A stretch of 64,000 bases of DNA. Origin: Channallabes apus. Its lineage: Eukaryota > Chordata > Actinopteri > Siluriformes > Clariidae. Location of the stretch: positions 8,653,579-8,717,578 of the forward strand of contig CM060115.1 in NCBI GenBank assembly GCA_030522415.1. The letters run 5' to 3'. The first letter of the stretch is position 1. Each line of letters begins with the position of its first letter. Below are positions 11,229 to 22,141 of the stretch, piece by piece. The translations under genes were made by a program, and so were the position numbers. The notes beneath the pieces are model-generated. The model searched no databases, was not told the origin of the DNA, and was given only the letters and a program-made list of their open reading frames with translations.

Positions 11229-11384
11229 ACTATTAAACATATTTGTTTTTAAAGTATATTTTATGAAAGTTTATGATATTTATGTGAGTAACAATGACAT
11301 CTGCTGTTTTTACCCAGAATTCTGTGCATCAAGGTCATCTTGGTAATCGGTTATAATTCTAACCTAATTAGTCTTATTCACTCA

Positions 11385-11625
11385 CTCACTCTTTATCTAC
11401 AGTATGCAGCACCGCTTTTTCCTGTTTTCAGGGTCGCAGAGGCACTGGAGCCTATCCCAGGACACTTACTGTAGGACACCGATCCCATTTACACACTACG
11501 GGCAATTTCAGGATGCCAATTAGCCCAATCTGCATGTCTTTGGAGTGTGAGAGAACATGCGAACTCCATGCACACAGACCCTGAAGCGGGAATCAATCCC
11601 GCTGTGGCTGGAGCCACTGTGCTGA
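11385..11625 (-). repeat. tRNA-derived SINE (main family), old copy
   Basis: Minus-strand landmarks 'cagggtcgcagagg', 'ctggagcctatcccagga', 'acactacgggcaattt' and 'tgccaattagcc' match the family body. The tRNA-like head is degraded. Footprint 7-mers at 11398 and 11467 interrupt the family sequence. Confidence 0.85.
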
Positions 11626-11891
11626 CTTATTATTATTATTATATTTCATATAATTAGTATTATTCATACATACAGTTGTGTGAAAAACTATTTGCCCCCC
11701 TCCTGATTTCTTATTCTTTTGCATGTTTGTCACACAAAATGTTTCTGATCATCAAACACATTTAACTATTAGTCAAAGATAACACAAGTAAACACAAAAT
11801 GCAGTTTTTAAATGAGGGGTTTTATTATTTAGGGAGAAAAAAAAATCCAAACCTACATGGCCCTGTGTGAAAAAGTAATTGCCCCCTGAAC

Positions 11892-12917
11892 CTAATAACT
11901 GGTTGGGCCACCCTTAGCAGCAATAACTGCAATCAAGCGTTTGCGATAACTTGCAACGAGTCTTTTACAGCGCTCTGGAGGAATTTTGGCCCACTCATCT
12001 TTGCAGAATTGTTGTAATTCAGCTTTATTTGAGGGTTTTCTAGCATGAACCGCCTTTTTAAGGTCATGCCACAACATCTCAATAGGATTCACGTCAGGAC
12101 TTTGACTAGGCCACTCCAAAGTCTTCATTTTGTTTTTCTTCAGCCATTCAGAGGTGGATTTGCTGGTGTGTTTTGGGTCATTGTCCTGCTGCAGCACCCA
12201 AGATCGTTTCAGCTTGAGTTGATGAACAGATGGCCGGACATTCTCCTTCAGGATTTTTTGGTAGACAGTAGAATTCATGGTTCCATCTATCACAGCAAGC
12301 CTTCCAGGTCCTGAAGCAGCAAAACAACCCCAGACCATCACACTACCACGACCATATTTTACTGTTGGTATGATGTTCTTTTTCTGAAATGCTGTTACTT
12401 TTACGCCAGATGTAACGGGACACGCACCTTCCAAAAAGTTCAACTTTTGTCTCGTCGGTCCACAAGGTATTTTCCCAAAAGTCTTGGCAATCATTAAGGC
12501 TCGTCTCAATTTTGCTAAAAAACAGCTCAATGTTCTTTTTGCTTAAAAGTGGTTTGCGCCATGGAAATCTGCCATGCAGGCCGTTTTTGCCCAGTCTCTT
12601 TCTTATGGTGGAGTCGTGAACACTGACCTTAATTGAGACAAGTGAGGCCTGCAGTTCTTTAGATGTTGTTCTGGGGTCTTTTGTGGCCTCTCGGATGAGT
12701 TGTCTCTACGCTCTTGGGTTAATTTTGGTCGGCCGGCCACTCCTGGGAAGGTTCCCCACTGTTCCATGTTTTTGCCATTTGTGGATAATGGCTCTCACTG
12801 TGGTTCGCTGGAGTCCCAAAGCTTTAGAAATGGCTTTATAACCTTTACCAGACTGATACAGTAGATCTCGATTACTTTTTTTCTCATTTGTTCCTGAATT
12901 TCTTTGGATCTTGGCAT
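11892..12917 (-). pseudogene. Tc1 transposase (family A), three lesions
   Basis: It starts at the ATG at 12917 (MPRSKEIQEQMRKKVIEI), the usual paired-like DNA-binding region. Lesion 1: a TACTGTA scar at 12857-12863; without the 5 bp CTGTA the frame continues IYQSGKGYKAIS as in intact family members. Lesion 2: a stop (TAG) at 12706-12708 in the linker after GRPTKINPRA. Lesion 3: a 2-bp loss near 12391, between WRKSN and FQKKN. The catalytic triad is still readable: LWTDET (first Asp), LQQDNDPKHTS (second Asp) and SPDVNPIEMLWHDLK (Glu), DD34E type. The C-terminus ends KGGPTSY. Total length matches the usual 340 or so residues. Confidence 0.93.
12857..12863. other. Tc1-type excision scar inside Tc1 transposase
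   Basis: On the minus strand GAGATC-TACTGTA-TCAGTC; deleting CTGTA gives ATC TAT CAG TCT GGT (IYQSG), the expected family sequence. So another Tc1 element jumped into and out of this one. Confidence 0.8.
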
Positions 12918-13298
12918 GATGTCTAGCTTTTGAGGTGCTTTTGGTCTACTTCTCTGTGTCAGGTAGCTCCTATTTAAGTGATTTCTTGATTGAAACAGGT
13001 GTGGCAGTAATCAGGCCTGGGGGTGACTACAGATGTTGAACTCAGGTGTGATAAACCACAGTTAAGTTATTTTTTAACAAGGGGGGCAATCACTTTTTCA
13101 CACAGGGCCATGTAGATTTGGAGTTTTTTTTCTCCCTTAATAACGTAAACCTTCATTTAAAAACTGCATTTTGTGTTCAATTATGTTATCTTTGACTAAT
13201 AGTTAACGGTTTTTGATGAGCAGAAACATTTAAGTGTGACAAACATTCAAAAGAATAAGAAATCAGGAAGGGGGCAAATAGTTTTTCACACCACTGTA

Positions 13299-14399
13299 TT
13301 ATAATGAAAGATAAAGAATAATAACACAAGTTGGGTATCAAGCATAAGTTTGCACAAATGACAAAATCTTTATATTATTACGACTTTGTTTTTTGCGCCT
13401 TCGTTTTTAATTTTTTTTTTTTTTAGGAAAAAGAAAATTTTACCATGAAAGTATTTTGGCATCTTTCATTCCTACCCAAAAAACTTTGCATGAACGTAAA
13501 ATTTGACCTAATTATCATCAGAACTAATTAGCATGAGAGCTAGACATATTTGCAGTTCTTTTTTTAATCACTCCGTAATTATACCCACCAGAATGTAGAC
13601 ATAAAGATTCATACGAAACGAAGCAAGAATTTAAAGTGGAGGTTGATGGTTATCTCTAGTTTCATTGAGGAGCAGCACTCTAAACAATGGTTGCGTTGTT
13701 GCATCAGTTATTGTACGTGCTATGACGTCAAGACTCGATCACACAGTCGGCCACATTGAGCAGAGAGGGCACTCGCAGTCAGTCCCCATTGATCTGCGAT
13801 GAGAGAACGCACTGCTCACGATTTTAATCCGATTTGAATTCTCCAGATTACGCACAACACTGGAAAACCCCCTCCAGTAGATTTTCCTTCCTGTACTTCG
13901 CTCTATGGCTTACAAAGTGTAATGAAGCTTAAATGAACACCTACGGTGAAGACAGCTTGAAACACATATGGAATGTGAATGTCTTCTTTTTAAAGGTTTG
14001 GAATACTGAACAACGGAGAGATCTGTTGCATGTGCAGTGTAACACGGCAACAGAGACATCCAATCAGGGATGATTAAAAAATAAACTGTGCAATAAATGT
14101 AATTAAATGGAAAAAGATATTCTTGTTTGCACCCAATAATTCTGAAAGTGTCATATTTTATTATTTCTTTAACAAGTTTAAAAAAAGGTCTCAGCTGTTC
14201 TCCAATGTATGTCTGGTGAAGCGCCAAATGAAAGACACAACTCATTTCTCAAACACCATTTATTTCACTGTCAATGTGCTGTTTTTAGTGTCTATTTAAA
14301 GAGCGACAAGCTGGGGGAGGAAATCGTTTATATGAGGTCATTGGGTGGGCGGGCAGTGAAAGAGTATTTCCCCTTTTTTGACACTTTTTAAAAACATTT
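13299..14399. other. No gene seen between Tc1 and LINE
   Basis: AT-rich spacer with a T-run at 13411-13425. Region 13640-13900 is less AT-rich and non-repetitive in this window. 14190-14399 may already be LINE 5' UTR. Confidence 0.4.
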
Positions 14400-14573
14400 A
14401 ATTGATTTAAATGGTTTGGATCAGTGTTTAAATTACATAGCTTTTTCATTTATACTCTTCGGCTTCGCCTTTTTTCTACGATTTTTGGAGAACGCGCGAG
14501 TTTCCTCGTCTAAGAACGACAAACGGAATTCAGCTCCAAAACAACTAAAACTCCGACACAGAGGTACGTTATC

Positions 14574-15484
14574 ATGTCTACCGTTCAGCTTGTTCAGTGT
14601 GTAGAGTGCAGGATGTTTAGACATTCTTCCTCCGTCATTAGCGATAACTTTATTTGTGATAGGTGTGTGTTAGTGAACACTCTGACGGAGAAGATATCAG
14701 CGTTAGAGGAGCGCATCCAGACTTTAGAGAGGGTTAGACAGTGTGAGAGCAGTGTTATTCCCGTAGCGGACAGTCTGGGTGCCGCAGGCGGAGATAAACA
14801 GCCCCCGACTCCGGCATTAGAGCCCTCACAGCGGGGCGAGTGGGTGACGGCTCGGCGGCATACTCGTTCAGCCAAAGCTAACGCTAAGGCTAGCCCACCG
14901 GAGCACACCTCCTCTGCGCTTCACGTGTCCAACAGGTTTGCTCTCCTCAGTGCTGCACCCGCTGAGAAACCTGAAAGAGCTCTGGTTATAGGAGACTCTA
15001 TACTGAGACACGTGACATTAGCTAGACCTTTAGGGGCGCCAGCGGCAGTGGTTAGGTGTATCCCGGGAGCCAGAGCACCGGACATAGCAGGTAATCTTAG
15101 GGCTCTAGGACAGCACAGGTTCTCTAAGATAGTGGTACATGCTGGAGCTAATGATATACGCCTTCGTCAGTCAGAGGTTAGTAAGAGTAACTTTACAGAG
15201 GTGTTTAAATTAGCGAAGGCGATGTCCGATGAAGTAGTATGCTCTGGTCCCATCCCAATGAGACGTGGCGACATACTGTAGTTTACAGCAGGTTATGGTC
15301 GCTGAACCGCTGGATGTCCAGGTGGTGCTCCGAAAATAATGTGGGCTACATAGATAATTGGAAGACCTTTGAGGGCAAAGCTGGCCTGTTAGGGCGGGAC
15401 GGTGTCCATCCCACTCGGGAAGGTGCTGCTCTCATTTCCTGTAGTATAGCTCATAGTCTCAGTAGAGGTCTAGTTAATCGGTGA
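14574..15484 (+). pseudogene. LINE ORF1 with esterase domain, one frameshift
   Basis: It starts at ATG 14574. Residues 9-42 hold a Cys-rich PHD-like motif (CVECRMF ... FICDRC), then a coiled coil ([16 protein letters not shown]), a low-complexity linker, and an SGNH-type esterase: [11 protein letters not shown] (Ser nucleophile block) near residue 138, HAGANDIR (Asn block) near 190, and GRDGVHPTREG (Asp/His block) at the end. This layout is typical of CR1/L2 ORF1 proteins, thought to bind RNA and membranes or lipids. The frame is broken at 15274-15280 by TACTGTA; without CTGTA it reads RRGDIVYSRLWSLNRWM and continues to the stop at 15482. It is therefore a nearly intact gene killed by one 5-bp insertion. 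Confidence 0.9.
15274..15280. other. Excision scar breaking LINE ORF1
   Basis: GAC ATA-CTGTA-GTT TAC. The first break in ORF1 is exactly this 5-bp insert at a TA; removing it joins the two open frames (14574-15281 and 15239-15484). Confidence 0.85.
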
Positions 15485-17613
15485 CAATCCAGAGCCCAGG
15501 CCAGGGAGCAGACAGACAGGCTAAACCAACCGTATGCTAGCTGCATAGAGTCGTCACTCAGGGTTCACCATATTGAGACTTTGTCTGTTCCCCGATCTAA
15601 GCAAAAATGTAGAAAGACTCAGAAAGTCTGTTTCAATAATCTAATTAACATAAAGACCACAAACTCCGATCATACTGAATGCGCAGCCGGCACCTCTGAT
15701 CTGAAGCTAGGATTGTTAAATATTAGATCTCTCGCATCAAAAGCAGTTATTGTTAATGAAATTATCACAGATTAGGCGTTTGATATACTCTGTTTAACTG
15801 AAACGTGGGTTAAACAGGATGAGTATGTAGCTCTAAATGAAGCTAGTCCTCCTGGATACAGCTACATACACCAGCCTCGGTTAACTGGTAGAGGAGGAGG
15901 CGTACAAAAACACGGACACAAATTTAATTCATTTGAAATTCTTTATAGTAGCATAAGTGTACTTAAGTATATTAAGTCAGCTCAGTCGATTCCACTAATT
16001 ATAATTTACAGACCTCCAGGGCTGTATTCTGAATTTCTTAGTGAACTTGCAGATTTCATCTCAGACCTGGTCGTTTCTGTAGACAAAGTGTTATTTTGAG
16101 AATCCAGAAGACCCTCTGAGAACAGCATTTATGTCCATACTGGACTCAGTAGGCGTGAATCAGTGTCTAGTAGGACCCACTCATAAAGCAGGTCACACTT
16201 TAGATTTAGTAATATTCTTCGGATTAAGTATAAGAAATGTATTCACAATTCCACTGTCTGAAATTATCTCAGATCACTATCTTGTCTCCATTCAAGTGTG
16301 TCACAGTGATAATGTACGCACAGCACCGCGCTACCGTATTAAACGTACATTCACATCAACTACCACACAGAGTTTTATCAGTAATCTCCCAGAGTTACCA
16401 ACTTCGATTAGGCCACCGTCTGACCCCACAGAACTCGATCAGGCGACTGAATATTTAGAGTCGACATTTCGTTGTACCTTAGATAATGTAGCTCCAGCTA
16501 AAAGAAAAATTATTAGAGATAAGAAACTCGCTCCCTGGTATAACGATCACACGCGCACTTTAAAACAGACTGCTCGGAAATTAGAGCGTAAATGGCGTCA
16601 AACTAAATTGTTAGTATTTCAAATAGCATGGAAAGAGAGCATCCTGAACTATAGGAAAGCTCTTAGTGTAGCTAGATCAACGTATCTCTCCACTCTTATA
16701 GAAGAAAATAAAAATAATCCTAGATTTTTATTTAATACCATAGCCAAATTAACCAGAAATAAGACCACTACAGAAATCTCCACAACAATATCATGCAATA
16801 GTGAGGACTTCATGAACTTTTTTAATAATAAAATTGTAAATATCAGGCATAAAATTGAGGCTTTGAAACTGAACAATGTAATTGATACAGATGTTAACCT
16901 AGCCATGTCAGATTCAAACCTAGAATACTTTACTCCCCTTGAAGAGAATGAACTAATTTCACCGATCTCTTCTGCAAATTCATCAACCTGTATTATAAAT
17001 CCTACACATTTTCTTAAACAGATAGTACCAGTAATAACAGAACCGCTGTTGAGATTAATTAATTCCTCACTCAGCATTGGTTATGTTCCAAAATCTTTAA
17101 AATTAGCAGTTATCAAACTAATAATTAAGAAACCTGACCTCGACCCCTGTCAGCTGTCCAATTACAGGCCAATATCAAACCTCCCCTTTATCTCTAAGAT
17201 TCTGGAAAAGATAGTAGCGGAGCAGCTATGCTCATATCTACATAGAAATGGCATACATGAACTGTATCAGTCAGGATTTAGGCCTCATCACAGCACAGAA
17301 ACAGCACTCGTTAAAGTAGTAAATGACCTCCTATTGGCCTCTGATCAGGGTTGTGTAACTATGCTTGTATTACTCGACCTCAGTGCAGCTTTTGACACCA
17401 TTGATCATGCTATTCTTCTTCACAGATTAGAAAATGTAGTAGGAATTAAGGGTACAGCTCTCTCCTGGCTCAGATCCTATTCGACCGATCGTTATCAGTA
17501 TGTAGATTTAAATGGTGATTATTCTGCATCTTCTCTAGTGGAGTTTGGCGTTCCGCAGGGTTCAGTTTTAGGCCCACTGCTTTTTTCCCTTTACATGCTT
17601 CCTCTGGGCAACA

Positions 17614-17620
17614 TACAGTA
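17614..17620. other. Excision scar breaking LINE ORF2 just before YADD
   Basis: AAC ATA-CAGTA-ATC CGT. Without CAGTA the frame runs LGNIIRKHGISFHCYADDT, as expected for the family. Confidence 0.85.
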
Positions 17621-18064
17621 ATCCGTAAGCATGGTATTAGTTTTCATTGTTATGCTGACGACACAGTTATATGTCTCAGCAAAACCTGATGAGAAAAACC
17701 AGCTTACTAAAGTTGAGCAATGTGTGCAGGACATAAGAAATTGGATGCTAATTAACTTCCTTCTGCTTAATCTGGATAAGACAGAAGTTCTAGTCATAGG
17801 ACCGCATACAGCTAGGAGTAAAATCTTAGATCACACCATAACTTTAGATGGCCTTTCTGTTCCATCAAGTGCAACAGTAAAAGACCTCGGCGTGATTATA
17901 GATTCCAGCCTTTCATTTGAAGCTCATGTAGATAATATCAAGATAATGATATCGGTTGGCAAGATAAGAAATATATTGTCGCTAAACGATGCAGAAAAAC
18001 TAGTTCATGCTTTTATCACTTCTAGGTTGGACTATTGTAATGCCTTACTGTCTGGTTGTTCAGC

Positions 18065-18071
18065 TACTGTA
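18065..18071. other. Excision scar breaking LINE ORF2 C-terminus
   Basis: TCA GCT A-CTGTA-GG TGC ATA. Without CTGTA the frame runs LSGCSARCINKLQLVQNAAA, joining the open frames 17631-18080 and 18056-18484. Confidence 0.85.
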
Positions 18072-19504
18072 GGTGCATAAACAAGCTTCAGCTAGTCCAG
18101 AATGCAGCAGCGAGAGTCCTCACTAGAACCAGAAGATATGAGCACATCACCCCTATCCTATATTCACTGCATTGGCTCCCTGTGAAAGTTCGCATTGATT
18201 TCAAAATACTACTCTTGACATATAAAGCATTAAATGGTCTCACCCTGCAGTATCTGAGCGAACTGCTAATGTCTTACGATCCGCCACGCCTACTTCGATC
18301 AAAGGATGCAGGCTGCTTGTCAGTACCGCGTGTTATGAAAACTACAGCTGGAGGCAGAGCTTTTTCTTACAAAGCCCCAAAATTATGGAATAGTCTTCCA
18401 AATAGTGTTCGGGACTCAGACACAGTCTCAGTGTTTAAGTCTAGGCAAAAACCTATTTATTTAGCCAAGCATTTTTATAAATAGATTTGCCTTAGGTACA
18501 GTAAAGGAGTAGATCTGGGGGACTCATGGACATAGAGTATTATGGTGAACTGATATGTTTAGATGCTGTCTTCTTCACTCTCATTTGATCACTCAGGTTT
18601 GTTGACGGTGAGGTGATTGTTTGCTTTACATCTCAGGGAGCCCTCATGTTTGTGTTTCCTTCTGGCTCTCCCTTTTAGTTATGCTGTCATAGTTAGTCCT
18701 GCCGGAGTCCCTGCTTGCACTCTACAGTAAATATACATTCACATTATACATTATGTGACTGTGACCATACCTAACTGCCATCTCTCCTCTTCTTCTCTTT
18801 CTCCCCCTCTTTCTCTTTCCTCTCTCCCCCGTCTCCCCCTTTCAGTCTTTCTCTCTCTCTCTCTCTCTCTCTGTCGAGCTACACATGTCATCCCTGAGCT
18901 GCCAGTGATCCAGACTCCCTCTGCCCTCCGGACCTGTCTGATCCATCCTGGTGCCCCGCTTCTGGTTGGAGGTCTCGTCGCATGGATGCCCCGTGTGTCT
19001 CTTTGGGATGCGTCTGGTGTCTGGGGATGATTCTCTCTACTTAGAAGACGGTTCTGGCCTCGACTGGTGTTGTCAGCTGTTTCTCTGAGGACTTGACAAT
19101 TCGATAGTTCAGGACTGGAACTTTCTACAAGTCTATCTGAGTCTCCAATAACTACCTGGACTCCATTTTAACATCAATTAACATCAACTATTATAGATGA
19201 ACTGCCTGCCACCTAACACTGTATAAATGCAGATCATTTCCTGCTATCTGTTTCACCCAGATGAGGATGGGTTCTCTGTTGAGTCTGGTTCCTCTCAAGG
19301 TTTCTTCCTATTACCATCTCAGGAACTTTTTCCTTGCCACTGTCGCCCGCGGCTTGCTCACCAGGGACTATCTGAACATTTTGATTCATACACATTCACA
19401 TTCCATACAAACTTAAATAATTCTTTTGATTGTGTAAAGCTGTTTTGAGACAATGTCAATTGTTAAAAGCGCTATACAAATAAAATTTAATTGAATTGAA
19501 TTTA

Positions 19505-19760
19505 GATCATCACATAAATTTTAATATTACACAAAGATGACCCGAGTAAATATAAAATGCAAAAGTATGATTTCATTTACAGTATTAAGGAGAAAAAACT
19601 GTCCAAACCTGTTTGGCCCTATGTGAAAAAGTAACTGACCCCCTTTGATAAATTATGAAGTTGAGTTAAATTTCACTTGCCACACCTTGGCCTGATTACT
19701 GCCAGACCTGTTGAATCAAGAAATCACTTAAATAGAACTTGTCCGAGAAACTGTCATAGC
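19505..19760 (+). repeat. Tc1-like element fragment (family B, 5' part)
   Basis: It shares 'ttaatattacacaaagat', 'tccaaacctgtttggccct' and 'tgtgaaaaagtaactga' with the fuller copy at 24726-25665, and 'attactgccagac' plus 'aagaaatcacttaa' with 49497-49700. The scar at 19578 splits a phrase that is continuous in relatives. Confidence 0.65.
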
Positions 19761-19842
19761 ACTTTATCTTTGTCTCTTTCTCTGGATAAATAGACGGATG
19801 AACGGACGGATGGACAGACATACAGATAGATAGATGGCCTGT

Positions 19843-20334
19843 CCTTTGCAGCTATAACAGCTTTAAATCTTCTAGGAAGGCTTTCCACAAGGTTTAGGAG
19901 TGTGGTTATGGGAATCTTTGACCATTCCTCCATATGTGCATTGGTAAAGTCATAGACTTTCACACCAAACTCGCCCATCCAAACTGTTCCCTCAAAGTTG
20001 GGAGCATGAAATTGTCCAAAATGTGTTTGTATGCTGAAGCATTGGAAGTTTCTTTCACTGGGCGTAAGGGGTCGACCCCAATTCCTGAAAAACAACCCCA
20101 CACCAGTTCCAACATGACTGCACACCAGTGCACAAAGCAAGCTCCATAAAGATATGGATGAGGGAGTTTTTTGTGGAAGAACTTGTATGGCCTGCACAGT
20201 CCTGACCTTAATCCGATAGAACACCTTTAGGATGAATCAGAGTGGAGTTTGCATGCCAGGCCTTAAGAATTCGATTTTACTCAAGGCCATATGCATGGGA
20301 ATGCAGGCAAGCGAATACTTTTGGTGATACAGTG
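19843..20334 (-). mobile_element. Tc1-like element relic (family C), rearranged
   Basis: The minus strand encodes the C-terminal tail EEWSKIPITTLLNLVESLPR then RFKAVIAAKDRPS, characteristic of Tc1 transposases. Further right lie 'gggagcatgaaattgtcc', 'gaaaaacaaccccacacc' and 'cagtcctgaccttaatccg', which belong to the same gene but are out of their usual order and partly inverted. The right end CACTGTATCACCAAAAGTAT (complement, ending 20334) is followed by TA. Its terminal trinucleotide is CAC, so this family is not the source of CAG/CTG scars. Confidence 0.75.
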
Positions 20335-20336
20335 TA

Positions 20337-21295
20337 GTCAAGCTTTTCAATGTGTTCAACAAAATTATCCAAGTTTTTATTCATAAAAAGTTTGGAATTC
20401 CACCTTCCCCTAAGATCAGTTCTTTTAGTTTTTGACATGCAGAATTTTTTTTATGTTATGATGCGACAGGAAGTTTTGACACATCCAAAGGGGCTTTACA
20501 TTAATAATTTCTATCGGAATTTCATCTTTCTCCTTCTGACATGAAAGGAACTCTCCTGGTTCTTATCTGGATCTTGGAGCTTTAACATGAGGTGGCAGCT
20601 GGTCTTACACGAGGCTCCAGTGAGCTGTCAGCTTCAACAACTCAACCCTGGTGTTTTGATACAGCTACAGGGGAAGGATCTTATCATAGTGACCCTTACT
20701 TAAACTATGCCAGATGATGAGTGCTAAAGTTTTGTTTTTTTTATTAATTATTATTATTTTTATTTTTTTTTACCAGAGATTGGAATAGTATAAACTTTAT
20801 TTCGTGTGAAGTTCATGTTGAGACTGATGCATCTACAGTATGTGAGTTTACAGTAAGTAAGTATGTTTTACCTTCCTGAAATTCTTTTCAAGAAAGAAAG
20901 CATTACGTACAACGGATCAGAAAAAAAAAAATCAGGAAGAATTTTATGTTGTTTTTGTTGGACAGTAATATCTGGAAAAGTTTATATCTGAAAAAGATCT
21001 CCCATAGTTTTGGCATAGAAGCTCTGCATTTTAAGAGTGAACATGTCGGTCTTAATTATAAACCAGCCAGCATATAATTATAGAATGATTGACAAGTCTG
21101 ATAGCAAAATGTGATAAATGCCATATTTCAAACTTAAAAAAATATTATTCTAAGCCACATAAGGTTGCCTATAACAGAACATTTCATTTGAAAAACACTG
21201 TGTAACCTTATTGTAGAAGCTAAAACTTTCACATTTTTAGCAAAGCATGACACGTAGCCACCTGATTTGCAAGCAAAAGCCAAGATGTCGTGTTA
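20337..21295. other. No gene seen
   Basis: AT-rich, with no repeat homology inside the window. Two footprint 7-mers lie 15 bp apart (20834, 20849). Confidence 0.5.
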
Positions 21296-21301
21296 ATTCG
21301 A

Positions 21302-21570
21302 TTCAATTCAGTTTTATTTGTATAGCGCTTTTAACAATTGACATTATCGCAAAGCAGCTTTACACAATCAAAAGAATTAGTTAAGTTTGTATGGAATGTG
21401 GATGTGTAGGAATCAAAATGATCAGATTGTCCCTGATGAACAAGCCGAGGACGGCGGCGACAGTGGCAAGGAAAAACCCCCTGAGATGGCAAGAGGAAGA
21501 AACCTTGAGAGGAGCCAATGCTGCTTTGCGACAATCACCATTGTTAAAAGCGGTATACATGAATGAATTG
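21302..21570. repeat. Two LINE 3' ends in head-to-head inversion
   Basis: Positions 21302-21515 are the reverse complement of the LINE 3' end at about 19283-19497. Positions 21516-21567 ('tgctgctttgcgacaatc', 'gttaaaagcggtatac') are a plus-strand copy of about 19436-19485. Both tails point outward. Confidence 0.8.
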
Positions 21571-22129
21571 TACTATATGAGGGGCACTAAAAATGTACAC
21601 AGTACTGTACACACTTCAGCAGTTGTTATCTATGCCCTTTTTAAAAACTTAAATGGCATCAAAGCGCAGTACTGTATTATGATTTCTCTAAAGTCGTCTA
21701 CAATTTGACTATCGGAAGAGAAGCTTATATTATATACAGTATATAATTTAAACTCAACTAACATATTACTGACAGTAAATCACATATTTAAATAACCAAC
21801 ACAACCGCGGGCTGATTTATCCACTGTGACAAAACTGTGGGAGATGGATTTATAGCATTTTGAAAATAATAATAAACAAATCACTCAAAATTCACAGTTA
21901 TATAACCCAAACTATTTTGACGAACTATTCTGAGATATGTGCTTTTTAACACCCTTGTAACTCAGAAAACAGACATGAAATATTCCCTTCAAGTTTGCAA
22001 TACCTCTAACTTCATTTGAAAAGATTCCACTTTTCTCAAAACTGCAAAAAAAAAAGAAATTACAGTTTGCTGTCAAACTGTTCATACACTGTGTGAACTG
22101 AAATTGTGGCCGCAGAGTTTTTTCTAAAA
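21571..22129. other. No gene seen
   Basis: AT-rich DNA with footprints at 21603, 21670 and 21735. Confidence 0.5.
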
Positions 22130-22141
22130 ATGGTTATCATT

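Larger units (their letters stand above)
11673..13296 (-). mobile_element. Complete Tc1-like transposon (family A), 1.62 kb
   Basis: Ends CAGTTGTGTGAAAAACTA (11673) and the complement CAGTGGTGTGAAAAACTA (ending 13296) are flanked by TA duplications (11671-11672, 13297-13298). The inverted repeats are long, about 200 bp, and hold an inner repeat of the 'gtgaaaaagt' motif near 11870 and 13095, the IR/DR layout of fish Tc1 elements. The terminal trinucleotide is CAG on both sides, which matches the CAG/CTG core of the scars found throughout the window. The transposase inside, on the minus strand, is dead. Confidence 0.95.
15581..18484 (+). pseudogene. LINE ORF2: endonuclease and reverse transcriptase, multiply broken
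   Basis: The N-terminal endonuclease starts LGLLNIRSLASKA, then CLTETW (catalytic Glu) and IYRPPG; a stop lies at about 15774. Near 16095 the GDFN block expected between VDKVL and [10 protein letters not shown] is deleted, removing a catalytic Asp and Asn; the SDH block ([11 protein letters not shown]) is present. The reverse transcriptase holds [46 protein letters not shown] (catalytic Asp) and [13 protein letters not shown]. The HCYADDT box (two catalytic Asp) at 17647-17667 follows a frameshift at a TACAGTA scar (17614) and precedes a 2-bp loss. A third break at 18065 is again a TACTGTA scar. The C-terminus (LQLVQNAAARVLTRT, LHWLPV, YKALNG) matches L2/CR1-group elements. Confidence 0.9.
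14400..19504 (+). mobile_element. L2/CR1-group non-LTR retrotransposon, nearly full-length
   Basis: It has two ORFs in the usual order (ORF1 with zinc motif, coiled coil and esterase; ORF2 with endonuclease and reverse transcriptase), a 3' UTR of about 1 kb and the tail 'gcgctatacaaataaaattt' followed by ATTGAATTGAA units at 19483-19500. The 5' end is uncertain (14190-14550). No target duplication was found. A CT-rich run lies at 18780-18872 in the 3' UTR. Five footprint 7-mers lie inside: 15274, 17614, 18065, 18497 and 18723. A partial second copy of the 3' end is at 21302-21570. Confidence 0.9.

Noticed and set aside
14594..14908. 104-codon minus-strand frame
   Set aside because: It is the shadow of LINE ORF1, which has clear domains on the plus strand.
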